Source: Pseudomonadota bacterium
GTDB lineage: Bacteria; Desulfobacterota; Desulfovibrionia; Desulfovibrionales; Desulfovibrionaceae
Reading direction: 5' to 3'
Assembly: GCA_023419375.1 (NCBI GenBank)
Contig: JAEZYD010000006.1
Span: forward strand, 1-64,000
Length of the DNA stretch: 64,000 bases
Below, one piece after another: positions 41,643 to 51,366 of the stretch; position 1 is the first letter of the stretch; every line of letters starts with the position of its first letter. The notes under the pieces were generated by a model. That model searched no databases and was not told where the DNA came from. It was given only the letters and a program-made list of their open reading frames with translations. A program made the translations under genes and the position numbers.

Positions 41643-42854
41643 TTACTTTTTCAGCACTTCCACCGTGGCAAGGGCGATCTGGAGCTCTTCGTTGGTGGGG
41701 ATGATGATCACGGGGATCTTGCTGTCCGGCGTGGTGATGATGCGCGCGCCGGGCTTGCGGGTGCTGTTTTCTTCCTTGTTCAGCTTGATGCCGAAGGCTT
41801 CAAGGCCTTCGCAAACCATGGCGCGGACGATGTCGTCGTTCTCGCCGATGCCAGCGGTGAACACCAGGGCGTCCACGTTGCCTTCAAGCAGGAAGAAGTA
41901 GGAACCAAGGGTCTTTTTGATGCTGCGCACGAGCAGCTTGAGGGCCAGCTCGGCGCGTTCGTTGCCCTTGTCCACCTGGGCATGCACATCGCGCATGTCG
42001 GTGTAGCCGCACAGGCCAAGCAGGCCGGACTTCTTGTTCATCAGGGTGTCGGCTTCGGAGGGGCTGAGGCCCTTCTTTTCCATGACAAATGGCACGATGG
42101 CCGGGTCAATGGTGCCGCAACGGGTGCCCATCACAAGGCCTTCCAGCGGGGTGAGGCCCATGCTGGTGTCAAAGCACTTGCCGTTTTTCACGCAGCTCAT
42201 GGAAGAGCCGTTGCCGAGGTGCATGGTGATGGAGCGCAGCTCGGAAAGGGGCTTGCCGAGGAATTCGGCAGTGGCGTTGGCAATGTACTTGTGCGAGGTG
42301 CCGTGGAAGCCGTAGCGGCGGATGCGCAGTTCTTCGTACAGCTCGTAGGGCAGGGCGTACATGAAGGCTTCCTTGGGCATGCCCATGCCGAATTCGGTAT
42401 CGAACACGGCCACGTTGGGAACGCCGGGGAAGAGCTTTTCAGCCACTTCAATGCCCATGAGGTTGGCGGGGTTGTGCAAGGGGCCAAGCACGGCGCATTC
42501 TTCCACAATCTGCTTCACGCGTTCGTTCACCAGCACGGGATCGCTCACGGCTTCGCCGCCGTGCAGCACGCGGTGGCCGATGGCATAAATTTCGCTCTTG
42601 TCCTTGATAACGCCCTTGTCGGCGTCGGTCAGCAGAGCGATGACCAGTTCCATGGCTTCCACATGGGTGGGGAAGAAGGCCTCGCGAACAAGCTTTTCTT
42701 CATTGTCCGTATCGGGGGCGATTTTGTGGGTGAGGCGTCCGCCTTCCTGGCCGATGCGTTCGGCAAGACCGGAGCAGAGCACGCTGCGCGTGTCCATTTC
42801 CAGCAACTGATACTTGCAGGACGAAGAACCCGCGTTAATCACCAGAATTTTCAT
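41643..42854 (-). CDS. ackA: Acetate kinase
   Basis: 403 aa, ATG preceded by AGGAAG. Motifs MKILVINAGSSSCKYQ, YGFHGTSHKYIA, MHLGNGSSMSCVKNGK and VFTAGIGEND are those of AckA. It makes ATP and acetate from acetyl phosphate. It follows pta after a 160-nt gap with a hairpin and forms, with pta and por, the pyruvate-to-acetate energy route of Desulfovibrio. It is distinct from buk at 11.3 kb. Confidence 0.97.
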   Translation of the reverse strand: MKILVINAGSSSCKYQLLEMDTRSVLCSGLAERIGQEGGRLTHKIAPDTDNEEKLVREAFFPTHVEAMELVIALLTDADKGVIKDKSEIYAIGHRVLHGGEAVSDPVLVNERVKQIVEECAVLGPLHNPANLMGIEVAEKLFPGVPNVAVFDTEFGMGMPKEAFMYALPYELYEELRIRRYGFHGTSHKYIANATAEFLGKPLSELRSITMHLGNGSSMSCVKNGKCFDTSMGLTPLEGLVMGTRCGTIDPAIVPFVMEKKGLSPSEADTLMNKKSGLLGLCGYTDMRDVHAQVDKGNERAELALKLLVRSIKKTLGSYFFLLEGNVDALVFTAGIGENDDIVRAMVCEGLEAFGIKLNKEENSTRKPGARIITTPDSKIPVIIIPTNEELQIALATVEVLKK

Positions 42855-42952
42855 AACTCTTCCTTTCTTGAACTTGTTTATTCTGATCGCGGGCCGGCAG
42901 TTTGTGGCGCATGCCTTGCGTCAGTAATGTTTTTGCGGCGGCAGGCTTTATG

Positions 42953-42982
42953 CGGCGGTTTGCCCTGTCAGGCAAACCGCCG
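42953..42982 (-). terminator. Hairpin between pta and ackA
   Basis: 12-bp arms CGGCGGTTTGCC and complement around CTGTCA, 33 nt after pta. No T-run; it may tune the ackA:pta ratio. Confidence 0.6.
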
Positions 42983-43014
42983 AAAGCTCATGTCAGCCGG
43001 GGCTGATTTTTTAA

Positions 43015-45123
43015 CTACTTCTGCGCGGCCTTTTCGGCAGCGGCCTGCACCGCAGTGATAGCCACGGTGTTGACGATGTCGGGCACGGTGCAGCCGCGCG
43101 AGAGATCGTTGACAGGCTTGTTCAGGCCCTGGAGCACGGGGCCGATGGCCACCGCGCCGGCAGCGCGCTGCACGGCCTTGTAGGTATTGTTGCCGGTGTT
43201 GAGGTCGGGGAAGATGAACACCGTGGCCTTACCGGCAACCTTGCTGTCGGGCATCTTGGTTTTGGCAACCGAGGGGTCGATGGCCGCATCGTACTGCAGG
43301 GGGCCTTCCAGTGCGAGATCGGGGGCCATTTCCTGCGCGATCTTGGTGGCTTCCACCACAACGTCCACGTCCGCACCCTTGCCGGAAGTACCGGTGGAGT
43401 AGGAAAGCATGGCAACACGCGGCTCAATGCCAAACACCTTGGCCGTGTGGGCTGAGGCAATGGCGATTTCGGCCAGTTGCTGCGCGGAGGGATTGGGGTT
43501 CACGGCGCAGTCGCCAAAAGCCAGCACGCGATCCTTGAGGCACATGAGGAAGACCGAGGAAACCACGGTGAATCCGGGCTTGGTCTTCACAAATTCAAAG
43601 GCCGGGCGGATGGTGTGGGCCGTGGTGTTGACCGAACCGGAAACCATGCCGTCGGCATCGTCCTTCTTGACCATCATGGTGGCAAAGTAGGTGGCGTCGG
43701 TCATGGTGTCGCGCGCCTGTTCAGGGGTAATGCCCTTCTTTTTGCGCAGTTCGTAATAGGTATTGGCGTAGTCGTCAAACAGCTCGGATTTCACCGGGTC
43801 GATGAGGCGGGCCTTGGCAATGTCCAGGCCAAAGGCGCTGGCCTTGGAGCGGATTTCTTCCACATCGCCAAGCAGGATGATTTCGGCCACATCGCGGCGC
43901 AGAAGGATATCCGTGGCGCGCAGGATGCGCTCCTCGGTGCCTTCGGCCAGCACGATGCGCATCTTGTTGGCCTTGGCGCGCTGGATCAGCTCGAATTCAA
44001 ACATCATGGGCGTGATGCGGCTGCTGCGCTCGCCGCCGATGCGGTTTTCGATTTCCTTGCCGTTGACGTACTGTTCAAACAGGCCCAGCACGCTGTTGAT
44101 CTTGCGCAGGTCGCCCGGTTCGATGGGGGCGATGATGCTTTGCAGGGCCATAAAGGCCTTGTAGGTGTGGTGCGGCGTCAGCAGGATGGGCAGGGGCGAG
44201 CCTGTCCAGCCTTCAATGAATTTGCAGACGTTTTCGGAGGGACGGATGCCCCCGGTCAGCAGCACGCCCGCAATGTCGGGCGTAGAAGACGACAGGCGCG
44301 AGGCAATGGCCGCCAGGAGCACGTCGGCACGGTCGCCAGGGGTGACGATGAGCTGGTCTTTGGCAATGTAGTTGAGCACATTGTCCACATGCATGGCGGC
44401 GATAAGGTAGTCGCCCACCAGCGCGTCCAGACGCTTTTCGCCAAACAGCACTTCCGCGTCCAGGCCCTTTTTCACGTCAGCCATGGTGGGCTGGCCGATG
44501 GTGGGGTCGTTGGGAACGGAGAAAATCAGGGCAGGGCTGTCCTGCGTGCTGAAATGGGCGCGCAGTTCGTCCAGTTCCGTCTGGGTGAGGTTGCGGCGGT
44601 TCACAATGGTGGCAACCACGTCCAGCGCATAGGGTTCAAGGCTGTCCATGGTGATCTGGAGCGAATCACGAATGTCTTCGGCGCTCACATTGTAACCGCT
44701 GGTAACCAGGAGGACCGGGCAGCCAAGGTTGGCCGCGATTTCGGCATTGAGTTCAAATTCGAAAACCGGGTCTTTGGCAAGAAAGTCGGTGCCCACGCAC
44801 ACAACGAAATCATAGGTTTCCAGCAGCTTTTTGTACTTCTGGATGATGTTTTCGATGAGCAGGTTGCGCGAACCCTGATTGATGATCTGGCGGGCTTCGC
44901 GCTGGGTGTAGGCGAAGGTGTCGGCGTAGTCCATCGTGAGCTTGAAGTATTCAAGCATCAGATGGATGTCGGGGTCGCGGTCGTCCCACAGAGGTTCGTT
45001 GATGATGGGACGGAAAAAGGCCACCTTGCGCATGCTGCGGGTGAGCAGCTGCATGGCCCCAAGGGCGATGGCGCTCTTGCCCGTCATGGGCCCGGTGGCG
45101 GTGATGTATAGACCGTTGTGCAT
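43015..45123 (-). CDS. pta: Phosphate acetyltransferase (long, three-domain)
   Basis: 702 aa, GGGGAGG upstream of ATG. The N-terminal P-loop domain (TGPMTGKSAIALGAM) is followed by a DRTGG-type domain (about 215-330) and the catalytic PTA_PTB domain from about 370 (RIVLAEGTEERILRATD, SYSTGTSGKGADVD, FPDLNTGNNTYKAVQR). This is the same layout as E. coli Pta. It converts acetyl-CoA and phosphate to acetyl phosphate for AckA. It lies between por and ackA on one strand. Confidence 0.97.
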   Translation of the reverse strand: MHNGLYITATGPMTGKSAIALGAMQLLTRSMRKVAFFRPIINEPLWDDRDPDIHLMLEYFKLTMDYADTFAYTQREARQIINQGSRNLLIENIIQKYKKLLETYDFVVCVGTDFLAKDPVFEFELNAEIAANLGCPVLLVTSGYNVSAEDIRDSLQITMDSLEPYALDVVATIVNRRNLTQTELDELRAHFSTQDSPALIFSVPNDPTIGQPTMADVKKGLDAEVLFGEKRLDALVGDYLIAAMHVDNVLNYIAKDQLIVTPGDRADVLLAAIASRLSSSTPDIAGVLLTGGIRPSENVCKFIEGWTGSPLPILLTPHHTYKAFMALQSIIAPIEPGDLRKINSVLGLFEQYVNGKEIENRIGGERSSRITPMMFEFELIQRAKANKMRIVLAEGTEERILRATDILLRRDVAEIILLGDVEEIRSKASAFGLDIAKARLIDPVKSELFDDYANTYYELRKKKGITPEQARDTMTDATYFATMMVKKDDADGMVSGSVNTTAHTIRPAFEFVKTKPGFTVVSSVFLMCLKDRVLAFGDCAVNPNPSAQQLAEIAIASAHTAKVFGIEPRVAMLSYSTGTSGKGADVDVVVEATKIAQEMAPDLALEGPLQYDAAIDPSVAKTKMPDSKVAGKATVFIFPDLNTGNNTYKAVQRAAGAVAIGPVLQGLNKPVNDLSRGCTVPDIVNTVAITAVQAAAEKAAQK

Positions 45124-45166
45124 AGTGCCTCCCCTGCTGTGCCGGCAGGCTGGCGGTATTAACGCG

Positions 45167-45195
45167 AAAAGGGCGCGAGGGCTTTCCTCGCGCCC
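45167..45195 (-). terminator. Terminator after por
   Basis: 10-bp arms GGGCGCGAGG and complement around GCTTT, followed on the minus strand by TTTT. It separates por from pta. Confidence 0.8.
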
Positions 45196-45311
45196 AGGCC
45201 TTTAACCTTTGATCCCAAGCGTGTGACGTAGCCCGCGCCCGCAGCAACGGGCTGCCCCCCGGAGAGGAGCCAGATGCTGGCGGGCGCGGATAGTCATAAC
45301 GTCAGGCCTCT

Positions 45312-48300
45312 CTACTCGGCGCTGGTGCCGGGGTAGGGCAGGTCAGCCAGCTGCTTGAGCATGGCGTAGCGTTCCGTATAGGCTTCGGCCAGTTCGGCGC
45401 GCAGCTTCTTGGAGACTTCGGGAGCCATCTTTTCCAGAGAGGCAAAACGGGTTTCGCCGCCCAGGAATTCCTGAATGTCAGCAGAAGGAGCCTTGCTATC
45501 GAGCTGGAAGGGATTTTTCTTTTCCTTGGACAGTTCGGGATTGTAGCGGTACAGGGGCCAGTAGCCGGAAAGCACGGCCATCTTGGCTTCTTCCTGGCTC
45601 TTGCCCATGCCCTTGCGCAGGCCCTGGTTGATGCAGGGAGCGTAAGCGATGATGAGCGAGGGGCCCTTGTAGGCTTCGGCTTCGCGGAAGGCCTTGAGCA
45701 CCTGCTGCTTGTCCGCGCCCATGGACACGGAGGCAACGTACACATAGCCGTAGGTCATGGCCATGCGGCCAAGGTCTTTCTTGCCGGTGCGCTTGCCTGC
45801 GGCGGCAAACTGGGCCACGGCGCCAAGCGGGGTGGCCTTGGAGGACTGGCCGCCGGTGTTGGAGTACACTTCGGTATCCATCAGCAGCACGTTGATGTCG
45901 TCGCCGCTGGCGAGGACGTGGTCAAGGCCGCCGTAACCGATGTCGTAGCCCCAGCCGTCGCCGCCGAAGATCCACACGCTCTTCTTGGTGAAGAGGTCGT
46001 CCATGTGCCACAGTTCATGGGCCAGGGGGCTGTCAAAGCCTTCCAGGTTGGCCATGATCATTTCACCGTACTTGCGGGAGCCTTCGGCATCGTCCTTGTT
46101 GTCCAGCCAACCCTGGAGGGCGGCCTTCAGTTCGGGAGAAGCGGATTCTTCCTTCAGGGCTTCCTGAACCTTCATGGCCAGCAGACCACGGCGCTGTTCG
46201 TAGGCAATACCCATGCCGCAGCCGTATTCGGCGGCGTCTTCAAACAGGGAGTTGCCCCAGGCCGGGCCAAAGCCGTCCTTGTTGGTGCAGTAAGGCGTGG
46301 TGGGCGAAGAAGCGCCCCAGATGGACGAGCAGCCCGTGGCGTTGGCCACGATCATGCGTTCGCCGAACATCTGCGTGAGCACCTTGACGTAAGGCGTTTC
46401 GCCGCAACCGGCGCAGGCGCCGGAGAACTCGTGCAGGGGCTGCTGCAGCTGCGAACCCTTGACGGTGTCGCGAGCCATGAGCTCGTCCTTGAGCGTGATG
46501 TTGGCTTCGGCGAAGGCCAGGTTTTCCTTCTGGGTGGGCATCTGGGTGTCAAGGGGCTTCATAACGAGGGCCTTGACCTTGGCGGGGCACACTTCGGCGC
46601 AGGAGCCGCAGCCCAGGCAGTCTTCGGTGTACACCTGAATACGGAACTTCATGCCCTTGAGTTCTTTGCCGATGGCGTCCTTGGTCGCAAAGGAAGCGGG
46701 CGCGCCGGCCAGTTCTTCCTCGGTGGCGAGCACCGGGCGGATGGCGGCGTGGGGGCACACAAAGGAGCACTGGCAGCACTGGATGCAGTTTTCAACCTGC
46801 CATTCGGGCACGTCGATGGCGCAGCCGCGCTTTTCGCAAGCGGCGGTGCCGAGGGGCATGAAGCCAGCCGGATCCATGGCGGACACGGGCAGCTTGTCGC
46901 CCTGCTGGGCCAGAATGGGACGCACAACGGCGCTGATGTATTCGTCGTCATCGCAGTGGCAGGCAGCGGCGCCTTCGGTGGCAGTGGCCCAGGAAGCGGG
47001 GTATTTCACTTCTTCCAGAGCGTCCATGCCCTTGTCCACGGCGGCGATGTTCATGTTGACGATCTTGTCGCCCTTGCTGCCGTAGGTTTTCTTGATGGAT
47101 TCCTTGAGCAGGCCCACGGCCTTTTCAAAGTCAAGCACGTTGGCAAGCTTGAAGAAGGCGGTCTGCATGATCATGTTGATGCGGCCGCCGAGGCCCACTT
47201 CCTGGGCAACCTTGACGGCGTCCACGTTGTAGAACTTCAGCTTCTTGCGGGCGATGACGCGCTTCATGGAGGCGGGCAGGTGCTTTTCCATGTCGGCAAG
47301 CGACCAGTTGGAGTTCAGCACAAAGGTGCCGCCTTCCTTGATGCCTTCAAGAATGTCGTACTGGGTCACGTAGGCGGCCTTGTGACAGGCAACGTAGTCG
47401 GCCTTGGTGATCAGGTAGGAAGAGGTGATCTGTTCCTTGCCGAAGCGCAGGTGCGACACGGTGAAGCCGCCGGACTTCTTGGAGTCGTAAGCAAAGTAGG
47501 CCTGGGCGTAGAGATCGGTGTTGTCGCCGATGATCTTGATGGCCTGCTTGTTGGCGCCCACGGTGCCGTCAGCGCCGAGGCCGAAGAACTTGCACTGCAC
47601 GGTGCCAGCGGGCACGGTGTCGATTTCTTCTTCCACGTCAAGCGACGTGTAGGTGACGTCGTCGTTGATGCCCACGGTGAAGTGGTTCTTGGGCTGAAGG
47701 GCCAGCATGTTGTCGTACACGGCCTTGGCCATGCCGGGGGTGAAGTCCTTGGAGCCCAGGCCGTAGCGGCCGCCCACCAGGGTGGGAGCTTCGCCCTTTT
47801 CGAGGAAGGCGGTGCAGACGTCCTGATACAGGGGATCGCCAAGAGCGCCGCTTTCCTTGGTGCGGTCAAGCACGGTGATGCAGGTCACGCTGGAAGGCAG
47901 GGCGCGCAGCAGATGCTCGGTGGAGAAGGGGCGGAACAGGTGCACCTTCACGAGGCCCACGCGCTGGCCCTGTGCGTTGAGGTACTTCACGGTTTCTTCG
48001 ATGACTTCACAGGAAGAACCCATGGAAACGATCACGCGGTCGGCTTCGGGGTGGCCCACGTAGTCAAAGAGGCGGTACTTGCGGCCAGTGATGGACTCGA
48101 CCTTCTTCATGTTCTCAAGCACGATGCCGGGCACGGCGTCGTAGTAGAGATTGGAAGCTTCGCGGTTCTGGAAGTAGATGTCGGGGTTCTGGGCGGTGCC
48201 GCGAATGTGCGGATGCTCGGGGTTCATGGCGGTGGCGCGGAATTCGGCCACCTTTTCCCAGTTCACCAGGGGGCGGATGTCTTCGTAGTCAATGGTTTCG

Positions 48301-48845
48301 ATCTTCTGCACTTCGTGGGAGGTGCGGAAGCCGTCAAAGAAGTGGCAGAAGGGCAGGCTGGAATCGATGGCGGAAAGGTGCGCAACGAGGGCCAGGTCCA
48401 TGCATTCCTGCACGGAGGAGGAAGCCAGGAAGCAGAAGCCAGTCTGACGGGCAGCCATCACGTCCTGGTGGTCGCCAAAGATGGACAGGGCATGGGAAGC
48501 CAGGGCGCGAGCCGAAACATGGAAAACGCCGGGAAGCAGTTCACCGGCGATTTTGTACATGTTGGGGATCATGAGCAGCAGGCCCTGGGAAGCCGTGTAG
48601 GTGGAGGTGAGGGCGCCGGCGGAAAGCATGCCGTGCACAGCGCCAGCGGCGCCGGCTTCGGACTGCATTTCGCGCACATTCACGATCTGGCCGAGCAGGT
48701 TTTTGGTGCCCTTGGCAGCCAGCTGATCCATGACTTCGCCCATGACGGACGAGGGGGTGATGGGGTAAATGGCTGCCGTTTCCGACAGAGCGTAGGCAAT
48801 GTGCGCGGTGGCGTTGTTGCCGTCCATAGTTTTCATATGAGCCAT
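45312..48845 (-). CDS. por: Pyruvate:ferredoxin oxidoreductase, single-chain
   Basis: 1177 aa from ATG 48845 (GGAGGAAC upstream; an earlier frame start at 48866 lacks spacing). Domain order is alpha-type (YPITPSSVMGE), CoA-binding, gamma-type (FGLGADGTVGANKQAI), an EKR segment, a two-cluster ferredoxin domain (CIQCCQCSFVCPHA and CLGCGSCAEVCPAK) and the thiamine diphosphate domain (GDGWGYDIGYGGLDH then EVYSNTGGQ). YAPCINQG holds the last cysteine. The enzyme oxidises pyruvate with CoA to acetyl-CoA and CO2, reducing ferredoxin or flavodoxin. The chain ends about 55 residues earlier than D. africanus PFOR and has no cysteine pair at its C-terminus. Confidence 0.97.
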   Translation of the reverse strand: MAHMKTMDGNNATAHIAYALSETAAIYPITPSSVMGEVMDQLAAKGTKNLLGQIVNVREMQSEAGAAGAVHGMLSAGALTSTYTASQGLLLMIPNMYKIAGELLPGVFHVSARALASHALSIFGDHQDVMAARQTGFCFLASSSVQECMDLALVAHLSAIDSSLPFCHFFDGFRTSHEVQKIETIDYEDIRPLVNWEKVAEFRATAMNPEHPHIRGTAQNPDIYFQNREASNLYYDAVPGIVLENMKKVESITGRKYRLFDYVGHPEADRVIVSMGSSCEVIEETVKYLNAQGQRVGLVKVHLFRPFSTEHLLRALPSSVTCITVLDRTKESGALGDPLYQDVCTAFLEKGEAPTLVGGRYGLGSKDFTPGMAKAVYDNMLALQPKNHFTVGINDDVTYTSLDVEEEIDTVPAGTVQCKFFGLGADGTVGANKQAIKIIGDNTDLYAQAYFAYDSKKSGGFTVSHLRFGKEQITSSYLITKADYVACHKAAYVTQYDILEGIKEGGTFVLNSNWSLADMEKHLPASMKRVIARKKLKFYNVDAVKVAQEVGLGGRINMIMQTAFFKLANVLDFEKAVGLLKESIKKTYGSKGDKIVNMNIAAVDKGMDALEEVKYPASWATATEGAAACHCDDDEYISAVVRPILAQQGDKLPVSAMDPAGFMPLGTAACEKRGCAIDVPEWQVENCIQCCQCSFVCPHAAIRPVLATEEELAGAPASFATKDAIGKELKGMKFRIQVYTEDCLGCGSCAEVCPAKVKALVMKPLDTQMPTQKENLAFAEANITLKDELMARDTVKGSQLQQPLHEFSGACAGCGETPYVKVLTQMFGERMIVANATGCSSIWGASSPTTPYCTNKDGFGPAWGNSLFEDAAEYGCGMGIAYEQRRGLLAMKVQEALKEESASPELKAALQGWLDNKDDAEGSRKYGEMIMANLEGFDSPLAHELWHMDDLFTKKSVWIFGGDGWGYDIGYGGLDHVLASGDDINVLLMDTEVYSNTGGQSSKATPLGAVAQFAAAGKRTGKKDLGRMAMTYGYVYVASVSMGADKQQVLKAFREAEAYKGPSLIIAYAPCINQGLRKGMGKSQEEAKMAVLSGYWPLYRYNPELSKEKKNPFQLDSKAPSADIQEFLGGETRFASLEKMAPEVSKKLRAELAEAYTERYAMLKQLADLPYPGTSAE

Positions 48846-49552
48846 CTGTTCCTCCTTGGCGCCCACAGGCGCGCAATGTTTTTACAAAATCAGCGTGGGT
48901 CGGATCGGCCCCTGAGATAAGGCCCCGCACTTGGCAGGGACGGGCAACGGCTAGTGCCGTGAAGTGAACACAAAATGGAGGCTGGGAGTGGAATCGTGGT
49001 AGAAAAACCCTACCCAATCCGCCTTTTCGCGTCCACCAAAAAAGCTTGGTATCACTTGTTTTGGAGCCTTGCTGCACACTCTCGTCTGCCCCGACGGAAT
49101 GCGCGTTTTTGCGCTTACCATAAAATTGTTTGTTTGAACAGTTTAATCGAGGGAGCAACAAAAAAAAATGTGACAGACGCAACATGCGGAAAATAGTGAT
49201 GAATTGTGAAACCTGACAAGGCGGTTTGGCCCATGCCCGATGGGAAAACCTATGATGACGGCACGTTGGAATGTGCAGGGCAAATGAAAAAAATGTTACA
49301 AATGTTTCAGGGCAGAAACCTGCGGCTTGGCCCTGATTCAATGTTACAGATTTTGGGCGCTTGCGGGCTGACCCTTTGCTGCGCCACGAGCATTAATCCG
49401 CCAGCGAAAAACCAGCCTGCGGGCAGTACGTACAGATTGTGGCAGAATACGCCGGGTGGAGAATGCCTGTGCCCGACTGAAGCGGGGGAGAAAGCCTTTT
49501 GCAAGGTTCCTCCCCCGAAAGCGTTCAAAAGCGTTTTTTTCTGGCGGGCATG
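48846..49552. other. Long upstream region of por
   Basis: 707 nt without a supported gene, A+T rich between 49010 and 49300. It contains an interrupted palindrome at 49123-49144 and an unpaired hairpin at 49483-49517 (CGGGGGAG and complement). It probably holds the por promoter and control sites; no clear -35/-10 was fixed. Confidence 0.45.
49123..49144. promoter_or_regulatory. Interrupted palindrome upstream of por
   Basis: AAATTGTT and AACAGTTT arms (7 of 8 bp paired) around TGTTTG, about 280 nt before por. It resembles in composition the perfect palindrome ahead of the AEC carrier at 62182. Confidence 0.35.
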
Positions 49553-51262
49553 TTACAGGGAAAGGCCCATCTTGATGACCGCCTGCATGCCGCCTGTGGA
49601 GTTGACCACGTTGGTCACGCCGTTGCGGGCCAGCACCAGCAGGCTGTCATAGGCGCGCAGACCTGTGTTGCAGATAATGGCAACAGGGCGGTCCTTGGGC
49701 ACCTCGCTGATTCTGGCGGCGATTTCTTCCAGCGGCATGGCGTGCCAGTCAGGATGCTTTTCCTGCACTGCCTTGCCCGCCGCCGCAGGGCGGGAATCAA
49801 TAAAGAATACGTGGTTTTCGCTGCGTTTCTTCCACAGATCCATGAACTGGTCGGCGGTCACGGGGGTAAAGCGCCCGGAGAGGGCGTTGTCGGCCACGTT
49901 GGCAACCACGTTGACCACGTCCATAGCCGAGGCAAAGGGCGGGGCGTAAGCGATTTCAAGGTTGGAAATGTCTTCCACCGTGGGCTTGGAGTATTGCAGG
50001 GCCGCAGCCACCGCATCAATGCGGGCCTTGAGCGAATCCGGGTCGGCGCAGGCGCCCTGAATGCCCAGCACCCGGCTGGTGGCCTTGTCCACCACCAACT
50101 CAAGGCTCATCATGGATTTTTCGGGGTAGAAGTGGGCGTGGTCGAGCTGCTCCACGCTGACGCTCATGGCGTCAAAGCCTTCCTTGCGGGCGCGTTCAAC
50201 CGTAAGGCCCACGCCGCAGAAGGAAAGACCAAAGAGTTTGACGGCCCAGGAGCCCACAAAGCCGGGGAATCTGGCATTGCCGCCAGCAAGGTTGGTGCCG
50301 ATGATGCGGCCCTGGCGGTTGGCCATGCTACCCAGGGGCAGATAACCGATCTTGCCGGTGATGATGTTCTTGATGGCCACGCAGTCGCCGCCCGCATAGA
50401 TGGAGGGGTCGGTGGTGCGCATGTGTTCGTCCACCACCACCGCGCCAAAGGGGGCCACTTCCAGCCCGGCATCCTTGGCAATCTGGCCGTTGGGGATAAA
50501 GCCAGCGGCAAAGATCACCAGCTGGGCGGGGATCTCGCGCTTGTCCGTGACCACCTTGGTGACGGTGCCGTTTTCGCCTTCAAGGCGCAGCACTTTTTCA
50601 GAGGTGAACACGTCAACCTTGTGGGTCAGGCAGTCGTTGGCGGCCATGAGCGAAAGCGGCTGGGAGAGCACGCCGGGCAAAATCTGATCCATCATTTCCA
50701 CAACGCTGACTTTCACGCCCCACATGTCGGCCAGGGCCACGGCAGCCTCTAGGCCGATGAAGCCGCCGCCCACAATGACCGCCTCGCTGACCTTGCCCTC
50801 CTGGCAAGCAGCGCGGATGGCTCCGGCGGCTTCAAGGCGGGTCAGGGAAAGCACGTTTTTCAGATCCTTGCCTTCAATGGGGGGCACGCGCGGGCTTGCG
50901 CCGGTAGCGAGCACCAGCTTGTCGTAAGGCAGTTTTTCTTCCTTGCCGGAAACAACGTCCTTGACGAGCAGGGTTTTGGCAGCCCGGTCAATGGCCAGGG
51001 CGCGCGTCTGGGTGCGCACGGTGATGCCCTTCATATCGCGGAAAAATTCGGTGTCGCGCACGGTATGATAAGGGGTGGAGCGCAGATCGTCGAGATTCTG
51101 TATTTCACCGGACACGTAGTAGGGGATGCCGCAACCGCCGTAGGAAATGAAGACGTTTTCGTCCACAAGCGTCACTTCCGCATCGGGCATGAGGCGCTTG
51201 CAGCGGCAAGCCGCCTTGGGCCCCAGGGCAACACCACCAACTACCAGAATTTTTTCAGACAT
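49553..51262 (-). CDS. CoA-disulfide reductase/persulfide reductase-like flavoprotein with C-terminal rhodanese
   Basis: 569 aa, AAGGAG before the ATG. An FAD-binding GGVALGPKAACRCKR start, single redox Cys in YGGCGIPYY (about residue 44), an NAD(P)H site VIVGGGFIGLEAAVALAD and the FAD motif YAGGDCVAI define the CoADR/NADH-oxidase group. A dimerisation domain leads to a rhodanese domain from about 470, whose active loop CNTGLRAYDS retains the cysteine. Family knowledge: such fusions reduce CoA disulfide, CoA persulfide or polysulfide with NAD(P)H. Being upstream of por with 700 nt between them, it is probably a separate unit for sulfur or oxidative stress. Confidence 0.88.
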   Translation of the reverse strand: MSEKILVVGGVALGPKAACRCKRLMPDAEVTLVDENVFISYGGCGIPYYVSGEIQNLDDLRSTPYHTVRDTEFFRDMKGITVRTQTRALAIDRAAKTLLVKDVVSGKEEKLPYDKLVLATGASPRVPPIEGKDLKNVLSLTRLEAAGAIRAACQEGKVSEAVIVGGGFIGLEAAVALADMWGVKVSVVEMMDQILPGVLSQPLSLMAANDCLTHKVDVFTSEKVLRLEGENGTVTKVVTDKREIPAQLVIFAAGFIPNGQIAKDAGLEVAPFGAVVVDEHMRTTDPSIYAGGDCVAIKNIITGKIGYLPLGSMANRQGRIIGTNLAGGNARFPGFVGSWAVKLFGLSFCGVGLTVERARKEGFDAMSVSVEQLDHAHFYPEKSMMSLELVVDKATSRVLGIQGACADPDSLKARIDAVAAALQYSKPTVEDISNLEIAYAPPFASAMDVVNVVANVADNALSGRFTPVTADQFMDLWKKRSENHVFFIDSRPAAAGKAVQEKHPDWHAMPLEEIAARISEVPKDRPVAIICNTGLRAYDSLLVLARNGVTNVVNSTGGMQAVIKMGLSL

Positions 51263-51366
51263 ATCCGGGCTCCTTAGTGAAGAGTTATGAGCAAATGAGC
51301 ATTACTGAGATATATGAGCATTCAAGGCAAGAATGCAAGGACAATTCCTGTTTTTAGAAACAGCCC

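Noticed and set aside
45918..48920. 1000-codon open frame on the plus strand
   Set aside because: Antisense shadow of por; low-complexity Gly/His/Val translation and no known domain.
48944..48958. Second sigma-54 promoter, before por
   Set aside because: The minus strand reads GGCAC...TTGC but GG and GC are 11 bp apart instead of 10.
49203..49220. Rex- or HcpR-like site TTGTGAAACCTGACAA
   Set aside because: Only the outer TTGT/ACAA pair matches and the spacing is 2 bp short; likely chance.
49206..49652. 148-codon frame upstream of por
   Set aside because: No ribosome-binding site, no recognisable domain, and its 3' third overlaps the flavoprotein gene in antisense.
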